DNA of 9,199 nucleotides from Clostridiales bacterium (GTDB taxonomy: Bacteria > Bacillota > Clostridia > Oscillospirales > Oscillospiraceae), in assembly GCA_019422005.1 (NCBI GenBank), contig JAHZEF010000092.1, forward strand, positions 1 through 9,199. The letters are read 5' to 3'. The notes beneath the pieces are model-generated. The model saw nothing but the letters and a program-made list of their open reading frames with translations, did no database searches and was not told where the DNA came from. This document shows, one piece after another, positions 1 to 7,187 of the stretch (positions are counted from its first letter, which is position 1; each line of letters opens with the position of its first letter). The position numbers and the translations under genes were made by a program.

Positions 1-3000
1 ACGGGTTCCTTTGTCTATCTGCCGGAGGGCGAGGGCGACGGCTCCGTCACGGTATACGCCCAGGCGGAACATATGTCGCCCGGGGAGAAGCAGCAGGCTG
101 TGGAGGACTACACCGCCTACCTGAAGACGATCGGGTACGATCCCACCGCCGGGAATTCGGATGAGGCGAAGCGGACCATCGGTTCTTACCGCCTGGCCTA
201 CCAGTCGGGGCTTTGGGACGCCTACGGAAAAGGCAGCAGCATCTGCGTGGCGCTGGACGGCGCGGAGACCATCTCCCAGCTGAAGCTGGCCGAGGGCCAG
301 ATCCTGGATAACTTTGAAGTTGCCGAGATCGACGGCGTCTACTATCTGGCTTATACCACCAGTGAAATGCAGTATACCGACGCGGACGGCAACGAGGCCG
401 CCGCCGATCAGGCGGAGGATCTGGTGACCATCAAGCGCCTGTTCCTGCGGACCTTTACCATCGGGACGGAGTCCGGGCCGGACGGGACGGGCGGCAGCCC
501 GGCGGTGGTGTGGACGAACCACGGAGGAGCGCCGGAGGACGCCCAGAAGGGCGTGCTGCTGCGCACCGCATACGACTACGACATGGGCGGCGGCAAACGC
601 TCCGACGGCATGTATCAGAGCGGCGCGCTGCTCAGCGGTTATCAGGATCCCTATTTTGCCAACCTGCAGTTCCTGCGCGGCGAACTGGGCGATTCCCTGA
701 AGGGGACTTCGGAGGACTTCGAGCTGATGTCCGCCGGCGGCCTGGAAAGCTTCCTCCTCTTTGAGATGAACGGCTGCACCTACGTGATTCGCCAGGAGAG
801 CCTGGAGAGCATTGCAGCCGAGCAGACGGGCAGCATCATTCCGTTCTTTGCCTATGAGCCGCAGGCCGGCGCGGAAAAGGCCCAGTCCACCGGCAGGGCG
901 GAGGTGACCATCGGCGCAGACGGCGCCGGCAACCTCTCCGCCGTCTATGTGGCGCCGGTGGCCAATACGACGAACAACGCCCTGTACCTTTCCAAGTATG
1001 ATCCGGCGACCGGCAGCTGGGGCGCCGGCACCATGCTGGCCATGAGCCGCATGGACGTCTATGAGGACAGCCTGAACGCCGGCTGGAGCACCGAAGAGGC
1101 CGGCGAAGCCTATCTGGGCCGGCTGGACGGGTATGACAAGGGCGGCATGGATCAGTTTGTATTCTCCGGCCTGCAGATTGCAGCGGGGCAGAAGGCTTCC
1201 GCGGCCGCGGCTGCGGAGGGAGAAACGGCCTCGGGCGGCAGCATGAGCCGCAGCGAGGCGCAGCAGCTGCTGGGCGCGGCGGGGACACTGGCTGCGGAGG
1301 GCGAAGTCGACCTGAGCGGCCAGCTTACGGCGGCGCAGCTGAACCTGCTGGGCGAAAAGGGCGCGGAGGACGCCTCCCGGGATACGCTGCTGGTCATCAC
1401 CCAGGGCACCATGACGTATCTGAAGGAGCATGAGGACCGCGTCAACGGCGGGACGGTCATCGCGCCCATGTCCGACCGGGAGGCGCAGGCAGCCTATGAA
1501 GGCTATGTGGCCGCTGGAGACGAGCGGGCCAACCGGGCGCCGGGCGTGGGGATGTACGCCGTCAGCTACGGCGTGGGCGGCCAGTCCATCGGCGAGGCCC
1601 AGCTGACCTTTGCCAGCTATGATTTCTCCGCCGGAGCCAGGCTGCACGCCGCGGTCAGCTTTGTCAACACCGGCGATGTGGGCATCCGCGCTGCGGATGT
1701 GGACGGACAGCGTGTGACCGCGCGCCTGATGGCGGGCAGCACGGAGCTGGCGTCCTGGAGCATTGTCAGCAACATTGTGCCCGGCCAGAAGGTACAGCTG
1801 ACCGGAGACTTTACCCTGGCGGAGTCGCTGCCCGAGGGCACCGTACTGTCGCTGCATGTGGAGGAAGGCAGCTTCTATGCCGGGAGCGGCGGCGTGCCGT
1901 TCAGCGATACTGCCGAGCTGCTGACGGTGGAGAAAAAGCCGGAACTGGGCTTTGAGGAGCTGAACATCGAGGCCGCCGGCATCGACGCGGACGGAAATAC
2001 GGTGCTGTCGGTGGATTTCCTGGCGGGGAACCGCGGCTCCGAGACCGCGCAGGGCGTCTTTGTGCAGTTCAGCTACGACACCGGCGAAACAGACGCGGAG
2101 GGCAATCCCGTCTATGCGCCGCTGGATCTTTCCGGCAATACCCTGGCGGTCGGAAAGCAGGAAGCGCTGGAAACCATGAGCGTGACGGTCAATGATTTTG
2201 CCAACGGCATTTTCTACCTCTCCAACAGTGCGGACGGAGACGACATCCGGCCGGGCTACGGCCGCCATGTCCAGGGCACCCTCACAATTCCGGCAGCGCT
2301 CTATCAGGGCGCGCTGACCGGCAGCTTCAATATCCGGACGGAGCTTTACAGTGCGGCGGACGACACCACGGGATGGGACAGCGGCCTGGTGATTGTGGAG
2401 CACGGCGAGTACAATACGGCCGACAACGTGCGCACAGTCCAGATTGAGCACAAGACGTTCTTCTCGGTGGCCAGCAAGGTGACCATTCCCATGGGCAACA
2501 CCATGCGCCTGCCGGTGGCGGTGTCCGCCACCACGGGAGAAAAGGCGCCGGTGATCCTGGTGGAGGAATTCCCGACCCAGGGTGAGAGCCGCCATCTCGG
2601 CATTCTGAACTATCAGAGCGGCACCTATGCCAACGGCACGGACGCCAACGGGACGCTGGTCCTGGCCCCGTCCTCCACCGGCAATGGCATCATCCGCGTT
2701 CTGGATATGAATACCAACTCCTTCTTTGACGTGGCCTATACGGTCACCGATGCGAAGGAAGGCATCAATATCTTCAACGACAACGCCATGTTCACGTTCC
2801 ATAATAAGAACGGTACAGAGTATGATCCCGCCGTGCCGGTCGGTTCGCAGGACTGGCTGTTCCAGTCCAGCATGGATCAGTGGGGCGCGGACGGAACGGA
2901 GCCGTATCTGAGCAACCTTTCCCGCGGCAAGGTGGGGGCCAGCTTCACCTTTACCACGCAGGCGCAGTCCATTGAACTGATTTTCAACGGCACGGTGAAG

Positions 3001-6000
3001 GTGGAGAGCAACTTCCCGGGCTTCACCGCCAGGACGATCAGCGCCGGCGGCGGAGACGGCGAGGGCGCCGGAGAGTCCGCAGCGGTCTACTTCGGCAGCA
3101 ACGAGACCAACTACTCCCACCAGGTCACCATAACGGTGCTGGAGGCGGCCGGAACCGGCCCGTACGCGGACTTTGACCGGCTGATCGAGACCTACGGCGG
3201 AAAGGGAGAGCCGCCGGTTCCGGCAGAGGATGCGGCTTCCCCGCACATCTTCTGGAGCCGCAGCTTCCCGGATACGGCATCTGTGACTTCCGGGGAAACG
3301 GTGACGATCAGCGCCTATATTCTGGACGACGGCGAGCTGTCCAGCGTCACGGTCGACGGGCAGACGCCGAAAACGCTGACCAAGCGCGCGGCCGGCTACT
3401 GGGAGATTGAGATCGATTTCACTGAAAACGGGACCATACAGGTGGCCGCCCAGGATGCGGCGGGCAACCGCACGGCCCACAACGTGGAAGTGGATTGGTT
3501 CAACACCACGCCGTCTGCCGGAGCCAGCGCGAAAGTGCCGGAGCTGGAAGCCAGGCTGACCAAGGAGGACGGGACGGAGCTGACCGACGAGGTACCGTTT
3601 GGAAAGGACGACACGGCCCAGATCCGGACGGAGGCGAAGCCCAGCGAGCCCGGCGGGACCGTAACGGTCACAACCACCTTTATCACCGCCGACGCCGAAG
3701 GCGGCCTGAAGCAGAGCGAGGTCACCGGGGCCGGCGGAATCTTCCCGGCTGCGAACAACGGCTGGTATCTGGTGACGGCGGAAGAGGAGACTGCGGGCGG
3801 CACCCGCTGGACCTCCCAATTGATCGTGATGAACCGGATTGACACCAGCCTGCCGGTGGTCACGCTGGACCGCAGCCAGGAATACAGCGGCGGCAGCCCG
3901 GTTCTGACCTGGACCGTTCGCAAAGATACCGGAACCAGTACGGTGAAAAACACCATTCAGGAGGTTACGATCAACGGCCAGAAGATGCAGATCAGCACCG
4001 GTCAGACGGCCCTGTCCGGCAGCTTCACGGCCACCCACGGCGGCAGCTATACGGCTGTGGCGGTGGATACCGTGGATAACCGGGGATCTGTCAGCTATGA
4101 GCTGCAAAACGTACCCGTCGCACTGGCGGACGGCAAGGCGGAGACGGACCTCTTCACCATTGCCAATGCCCGGAAGGACAGCCAGGGCAGCAAGGCCAAC
4201 GGTTCTGTGGTGCTCACAGCGGATCCGCGCGGCGTTCTGGTGGGCGGTACCTACGATCAGGCCCTGACGCCGGAGCAGCTGGCGGCCGGGCAGTACCGGG
4301 GCGTCTATGAATGGAAGCTGGTTCAGGCGGAAGCCGCGGCCCAGGGAGCAGCGCTGGCAGCGCTGCTGGATGCGGACGGCTGGAGCCAGGAGACACGCCT
4401 GGACGGCCGGGAGCCCGGCGCATACGTCCTGTATGTCCGTGACAGGCAGGAGCCGCAGAACGCCGGGACTGTGGCGGCGTTCCCGCTGGTGATCGGCGAC
4501 GAGAGCATTGCAGTCACCCTGGAAAAACAGACGGACGAGGAATCGGGGCAGGTCAGCCTGGCCTGGTCCGTAAAGAAGGGAGACGGCGCGCTGGTCAGGC
4601 TGACCTCGGTAACGCTGAACGGTTATCCGCTGACCGCGGACGTTTTCCAGGCCGCAGGGAACTTTGCCCTGACGCATACGGGACGCTATACGCTGACCGC
4701 AACGGACGGCACCTCGACAGAGTCCGCCGTGGTGGATCTGGGGCCGACGGAAATTCCCATCGCGGTGTACGGCAGCGCCGTCAACATCCTGACGGATAAC
4801 CCGCTGACAGCCGACGAGGATGAGACGGCGGCGCTGGCGACGCTGCACAATTCCTGGAATCTGGCCAACAACAACGGCAGCATTGATGTGGACGTATCGG
4901 TGTTGTACGGCGGCCAGTATGCCGACGGTTCGTCTGCTGCGGCAGAAAACCGCTATGTCGGCAGCTACGCATGGCAGCTGCGCAGGCTCGGCGACTTCGA
5001 CGAAGCCTATACGCTGGCACAGCTGAAGGAGGCCTGGCTGCAGGAGCATCCGGAGATTCCGGATGAGTCCGCCATCCCCGCCGACGCGCTGGAGGCGATT
5101 GAGGCGGAAGTGGCGCGGCTGAAGGCGGAAGCCGACGCCGGCGAAACGGTTCTGGACTGGAATACAGGCGACGCGGCCGATGGGCTGAGCTCCGGACGGT
5201 ACCGGCTGATTGTCCGCGACGCGCAGAACCCGGAAAGCGGAAACCTGCTGGAGCTGCTGCTGATTCTGGATAACGAGTCCATCCGGATCCAGGCGGCCAG
5301 CGAAGAGGCTTCTTCCCGCACCTCGGAGGACGGCAGCGTGACGGCGTCTGCCTCCGGCGGCTACGGGCAGGGCGGCACATATCAGTTTATTCTCCGGCCG
5401 GTGAAGGCGGAGGATCAGACGGTGGAGATCCGCCAGATGACGGATCCCCTGGATCCGGAGCAGTATCCGGACCGGGAAGCGCCGGTCTGGCAGACAGCGG
5501 ATCTGGCGGGCGGCCAGGCCGATACCGGCGTGTTTACGGGACTGACGCCCGGCTGGTATCAGGTCGCGGCGCGGCCCATGGTCGGTGCGACGGCGGATCA
5601 GATGGAAAACCTGTTCGGCCTGTATGCGGGTTATACGGCCGCGGATGCGGAGCTGAAGGCGGCGGAAGCGGCTGCCTCGGAATCCGGCATCGCCGGCACG
5701 GTGGCCTCCGGGAAGGCGGAGCTGGAAGCCGCGCTGCAGAAGTGGCGCAGCGCAGAGCCCGGGGAGGCGCAGGATGCGGCATGGACGGCGTATGCCGCAC
5801 TGGTTGCAAACAACGATGCGGTGCTTTCCAGCCTCCGGGCATGGGAGGCCCAGGGCTTCGGCTGGGGCGAGACGAGAGATGCGTATTACGAAGCGGTGGA
5901 TACATATTTTGTGACGACGGTCACAGCGGCCGCGGCGGAACGCCTGGCCGCAGCCCGGACTGCCCAGGCAGCCGCCCTCCAGGCGTATACATCGGCTGAG

Positions 6001-7041
6001 GAGGCGCTGGTGAACGCCACCGAGGACGCCTATGCGGCCAACCCCGGCCTCTGGGAGAATGCAGCGTCGACTGTGATCCACGTGTCCTACCATGTTTCCA
6101 ACAAGCAGATCGAAATTGCGGATCTGGAATATCCGGACAGCGACACGGTCCGGTACGCATACATCTCCAGCAAGCGGGAGCTCAGCAGCAGCGCGGAAAA
6201 GCGGCTGATTTCCGACAATGCCGAGCGCGATATCATTGCCGAGAGCGATGTCATGCTGGTGGTGATCCCCAAGGGGACGCTGCAGGCTGGCGACGACATT
6301 GACCAGATGATGCTGCCGTTTGTGGATCTGCCGAAGAACCCGGAAGGGCATGTGGTGCAGTGGATCGGGGATGACGGCGAGACCATGCTGGTCGGCTGGA
6401 GCCTGGTGACAAAGGATCGGGTGGCCTATCTTGCTTCCCGGCCCGGCACCTACCGGATCGTCTCCAACCCCGTAGCCTTCGGCGATGTGACGGAGGCGTT
6501 CTGGGGCTTTGAAGAGATTGGTTTTACCGCCTCCCGCGAACTGTTCAACGGCATGGGCGGGGATCTGTTCCGGCCTCAGGGCACCATGACGCGCGCCATG
6601 TTCGTCACCGTTCTGGGCCGTCTGGCGGATGCGGATCCTGCAGACGATGGAAAGCGGACGTTCAGCGATGTGGAACCGGACAGCTGGTATGGCCCGTATG
6701 TGGCCTGGGCGGCGGAAAATGGAATCGTCAACGGCGTCGGCGGCGGACGGTTTGCCCCGGACGCGCCGGTGACCAGAGAGCAGATCTGCACAATCCTTTC
6801 CCGGTATCTGGATGAAAACGGGCTGAACCTGCCGGAGGCGGCGGAATCCCCCGCTTCCTTCCGGGACGCGGATCAGATCAGCGCCTGGGCGGAGGCCGCA
6901 GTGGAACGCTTTGCCAGAGCAGGCGTTGTGGAAGGCAACAACCGCGGCAGCTTCCTGCCGCAGGACAACGCCAGCCGCGCGGAGTGCGCTGCAATCTATG
7001 CCCGCCTGATCCGGTCGGTCCTGACCGGATATAAAGGGTAA
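1..7041 (+). CDS. Giant modular surface protein with C-terminal SLH motifs (5' end outside the window)
   Basis: This is a very large exported surface protein, 2346 residues visible, ending in a TAA at 7039-7041. The frame is open from base 1, and the 24 codons before the first ATG (73) read as the same beta-rich protein. No good ribosome-binding site precedes that ATG, so the true start and signal peptide lie upstream. Modules in order, with residue numbers counted from base 1: beta-rich, possibly propeller-like (1-393); Ala-rich insert (about 394-467); CARDB-like (about 517-645 and 648-818); Ig-like (about 820-919); unrecognised beta-sandwich (about 921-1078); Ig-like (about 1081-1170); a beta module (about 1175-1280); duplicated Ig-plus-partner modules (about 1285-1870); Ala-rich helical stalk (1871-2019); beta domain (2021-2159); three SLH motifs (2160-2337). 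SLH motifs bind pyruvylated secondary wall polymers, so wall attachment is well supported. The role of the long ectodomain (adhesion, binding or structure) is unknown. The Ig and CARDB labels come from sequence feel, not a profile search. The next gene is a secreted S8 peptidase 74 bases downstream. Confidence 0.93.
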   Translation, partial: TGSFVYLPEGEGDGSVTVYAQAEHMSPGEKQQAVEDYTAYLKTIGYDPTAGNSDEAKRTIGSYRLAYQSGLWDAYGKGSSICVALDGAETISQLKLAEGQILDNFEVAEIDGVYYLAYTTSEMQYTDADGNEAAADQAEDLVTIKRLFLRTFTIGTESGPDGTGGSPAVVWTNHGGAPEDAQKGVLLRTAYDYDMGGGKRSDGMYQSGALLSGYQDPYFANLQFLRGELGDSLKGTSEDFELMSAGGLESFLLFEMNGCTYVIRQESLESIAAEQTGSIIPFFAYEPQAGAEKAQSTGRAEVTIGADGAGNLSAVYVAPVANTTNNALYLSKYDPATGSWGAGTMLAMSRMDVYEDSLNAGWSTEEAGEAYLGRLDGYDKGGMDQFVFSGLQIAAGQKASAAAAAEGETASGGSMSRSEAQQLLGAAGTLAAEGEVDLSGQLTAAQLNLLGEKGAEDASRDTLLVITQGTMTYLKEHEDRVNGGTVIAPMSDREAQAAYEGYVAAGDERANRAPGVGMYAVSYGVGGQSIGEAQLTFASYDFSAGARLHAAVSFVNTGDVGIRAADVDGQRVTARLMAGSTELASWSIVSNIVPGQKVQLTGDFTLAESLPEGTVLSLHVEEGSFYAGSGGVPFSDTAELLTVEKKPELGFEELNIEAAGIDADGNTVLSVDFLAGNRGSETAQGVFVQFSYDTGETDAEGNPVYAPLDLSGNTLAVGKQEALETMSVTVNDFANGIFYLSNSADGDDIRPGYGRHVQGTLTIPAALYQGALTGSFNIRTELYSAADDTTGWDSGLVIVEHGEYNTADNVRTVQIEHKTFFSVASKVTIPMGNTMRLPVAVSATTGEKAPVILVEEFPTQGESRHLGILNYQSGTYANGTDANGTLVLAPSSTGNGIIRVLDMNTNSFFDVAYTVTDAKEGINIFNDNAMFTFHNKNGTEYDPAVPVGSQDWLFQSSMDQWGADGTEPYLSNLSRGKVGASFTFTTQAQSIELIFNGTVKVESNFPGFTARTISAGGGDGEGAGESAAVYFGSNETNYSHQVTITVLEAAGTGPYADFDRLIETYGGKGEPPVPAEDAASPHIFWSRSFPDTASVTSGETVTISAYILDDGELSSVTVDGQTPKTLTKRAAGYWEIEIDFTENGTIQVAAQDAAGNRTAHNVEVDWFNTTPSAGASAKVPELEARLTKEDGTELTDEVPFGKDDTAQIRTEAKPSEPGGTVTVTTTFITADAEGGLKQSEVTGAGGIFPAANNGWYLVTAEEETAGGTRWTSQLIVMNRIDTSLPVVTLDRSQEYSGGSPVLTWTVRKDTGTSTVKNTIQEVTINGQKMQISTGQTALSGSFTATHGGSYTAVAVDTVDNRGSVSYELQNVPVALADGKAETDLFTIANARKDSQGSKANGSVVLTADPRGVLVGGTYDQALTPEQLAAGQYRGVYEWKLVQAEAAAQGAALAALLDADGWSQETRLDGREPGAYVLYVRDRQEPQNAGTVAAFPLVIGDESIAVTLEKQTDEESGQVSLAWSVKKGDGALVRLTSVTLNGYPLTADVFQAAGNFALTHTGRYTLTATDGTSTESAVVDLGPTEIPIAVYGSAVNILTDNPLTADEDETAALATLHNSWNLANNNGSIDVDVSVLYGGQYADGSSAAAENRYVGSYAWQLRRLGDFDEAYTLAQLKEAWLQEHPEIPDESAIPADALEAIEAEVARLKAEADAGETVLDWNTGDAADGLSSGRYRLIVRDAQNPESGNLLELLLILDNESIRIQAASEEASSRTSEDGSVTASASGGYGQGGTYQFILRPVKAEDQTVEIRQMTDPLDPEQYPDREAPVWQTADLAGGQADTGVFTGLTPGWYQVAARPMVGATADQMENLFGLYAGYTAADAELKAAEAAASESGIAGTVASGKAELEAALQKWRSAEPGEAQDAAWTAYAALVANNDAVLSSLRAWEAQGFGWGETRDAYYEAVDTYFVTTVTAAAAERLAAARTAQAAALQAYTSAEEALVNATEDAYAANPGLWENAASTVIHVSYHVSNKQIEIADLEYPDSDTVRYAYISSKRELSSSAEKRLISDNAERDIIAESDVMLVVIPKGTLQAGDDIDQMMLPFVDLPKNPEGHVVQWIGDDGETMLVGWSLVTKDRVAYLASRPGTYRIVSNPVAFGDVTEAFWGFEEIGFTASRELFNGMGGDLFRPQGTMTRAMFVTVLGRLADADPADDGKRTFSDVEPDSWYGPYVAWAAENGIVNGVGGGRFAPDAPVTREQICTILSRYLDENGLNLPEAAESPASFRDADQISAWAEAAVERFARAGVVEGNNRGSFLPQDNASRAECAAIYARLIRSVLTGYKG
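1180..1401 (+). other. Ala/Glu-rich low-complexity insert in the giant protein
   Basis: Residues about 394-467 change abruptly from beta-rich sequence to Ala, Gly, Glu and Gln, including a run ASAAAAAEGE near 1195-1224 and a helical stretch SRSEAQQLLGAAGTLAAEGE. Strand-like sequence stands on both sides (QFVFSGLQIA before, TLLVITQGTMTYL after). It therefore looks like a flexible or helical insertion within, or a linker between, beta domains. No function can be assigned. Confidence 0.55.
1549..2454 (+). other. Two CARDB-like beta-sandwich modules in the giant protein
   Basis: Residues about 517-645 and 648-818 each carry the pattern of CARDB-type (cell-adhesion-related, bacterial) modules. 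A strand of the type LHAAVSFVNTGDVG or LSVDFLAGNRGSETA (an 'x-N-x-G' turn after a beta strand) is followed by a 'V-x-V-x-L or F' strand, then a segment such as VPGQKVQLTGDFTL that describes the next strand pair. The second copy is longer and ends near VRTVQIEHK. Such modules are usually structural spacers or binding domains in exported proteins. The family call is made by eye and the exact borders are uncertain. Confidence 0.5.
3853..5610 (+). repeat. Diverged tandem duplication: Ig-like module plus partner module
   Basis: Two Ig-like units, about 3853-4125 and 4510-4740, share VTLDRS/VTLEKQ, LTWTVRK/LAWSVKK, EVTINGQ/SVTLNGY, FTATHGGSYTAVAVD/FALTHTGRYTLTATD. Each is followed by a partner module (about 4126-4509 and 4741-5286). 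The partners share NGSVVLTA.../NGSIDVDV..., GGTYD/GGQYAD, YEWKL/YAWQL, AYVLYVRDRQEP/RYRLIVRDAQNP and VIGDESIAV/ILDNESIRI. A third, more diverged partner (about 5287-5610) keeps DGSVTA, GGTYQFIL, VWQT and GLTPGWYQVAARP without its own Ig unit. Similarity is visible at the protein level only, so the duplication is old. The second partner is longer because of a charged helical insert near 5020-5140. These are probably structural or ligand-binding repeats in the extracellular stalk. Confidence 0.7.
5611..6057 (+). other. Ala-rich alpha-helical stalk before the SLH anchor
   Basis: Residues about 1871-2019 are dominated by Ala, Glu, Lys and Gln with few beta formers, in stretches such as DAELKAAEAAASESG, GKAELEAALQKWRSAEPG and ERLAAARTAQAAALQAYTSA. 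This pattern predicts several helices or a short helical bundle or coiled coil, in contrast to the beta-rich modules around it. It lies between the repeated Ig-type modules and the membrane-distal beta domain that precedes the SLH motifs, so it may act as a spacer. The coiled-coil nature is inferred from composition. Confidence 0.6.
6478..7011 (+). repeat. Three tandem SLH motifs (cell-wall anchor)
   Basis: Three copies of the S-layer homology motif close the giant protein. Copy 1 (6478-6627) starts FGDV and has TRAM at 6589-6600. Copy 2 (6661-6810) starts FSDV, has the Trp-Tyr pair, AAENGIVNG, FAPD and TREQ at 6772-6783. Copy 3 (6859-7011) starts FRDA, has RAGVVEGN, FLPQ and SRAE at 6973-6984. 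The family consensus at that place is TRAE, and only copy 3 keeps the final Glu. Three motifs form the usual trimeric-like fold that binds pyruvylated wall polysaccharide in Gram-positive bacteria. Nine residues follow the last motif before the stop, which is a normal ending for such anchors. Confidence 0.95.
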
Positions 7042-7067
7042 ACCCAGGAAGGCAATCTGAAAAAAGA

Positions 7068-7095
7068 CAGAGCCGGAGCGGCCGCTCCGGCTCTG
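7068..7095 (+). promoter_or_regulatory. Perfect 28-base GC-rich palindrome between the two genes
   Basis: The two 14-base halves are exact reverse complements, centred on GGCC, with a GCGGCCGC core at 7078-7085. As RNA it would form a roughly 12-bp hairpin with a GGCC loop. On the + strand no T-run follows (CCGGTATTGG), so it is not a standard intrinsic terminator for the upstream gene. An A-run (7060-7065) lies just before it, so read on the - strand the hairpin is followed by a T-run and would look like a terminator. It could be a partial terminator or attenuator that reduces readthrough to the peptidase, an mRNA-stabilising 3' hairpin, or a - strand terminator. Only the structure is certain. 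Confidence 0.8.
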
Positions 7096-7103
7096 CCGGT
7101 ATT

Positions 7104-7108
7104 GGAGG
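7104..7108 (+). promoter_or_regulatory. Ribosome-binding site GGAGG of the S8 peptidase gene
   Basis: GGAGG sits 7 bases before the ATG at 7116, an ideal spacing. It decides the start: another ATG at 7111 is only 2 bases away, lies in a different frame, and encodes Cys-rich nonsense. The site begins 9 bases after the palindrome ends, so that hairpin should not cover it. No convincing -35/-10 promoter is visible in the 74-base spacer. Confidence 0.85.
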
Positions 7109-7115
7109 TCATGCG

Positions 7116-7187
7116 ATGCGCATGTGGATTCGATGGCTGGCCCTGCTGCTGTGCATATGCGGCGGACTGGCGGGTACGGCGTCGGCG
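7116..7187 (+). other. Sec signal peptide of the S8 peptidase
   Basis: The first 24 codons give Arg residues at positions 2 and 6, a hydrophobic core WLALLLCICGGLAG and a TASA end. Signal peptidase I would cut after Ala24 (ASA before MQET). The Cys residues in the core do not sit in a lipobox, so a lipoprotein is unlikely. Translated by hand; not run through a predictor. Confidence 0.85.

Noticed and set aside
73..75. ATG at 73 as the true start of the giant gene
   Set aside because: The frame stays open back to base 1 with sequence of the same character, there is no convincing ribosome-binding site, and no signal peptide follows this ATG although the protein has a wall anchor.
3396..3956. 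186-codon frame on the - strand
   Set aside because: It lies wholly inside the giant gene, opposite well-formed Ig-like domains, and has no start signal. It is a by-product of GC-rich codons.
4781..5380. 199-codon frame on the - strand
   Set aside because: Arg/Pro-rich composition typical of an antisense reading of GC-rich coding DNA, and it overlaps clearly coding sequence.
7068..7095. Palindrome called as an intrinsic terminator of the giant gene
   Set aside because: No T-run follows on the + strand, so I list it as a regulatory hairpin of unknown role.
7111..7113. ATG at 7111 as the peptidase start
   Set aside because: It is only 2 bases from GGAGG and lies in a different frame from the S8 domain.
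7116..7187. Lipoprotein signal for the peptidase
   Set aside because: The cysteines lie inside the hydrophobic core (LLLC, LCIC) without a lipobox, and a good signal peptidase I site ASA follows.
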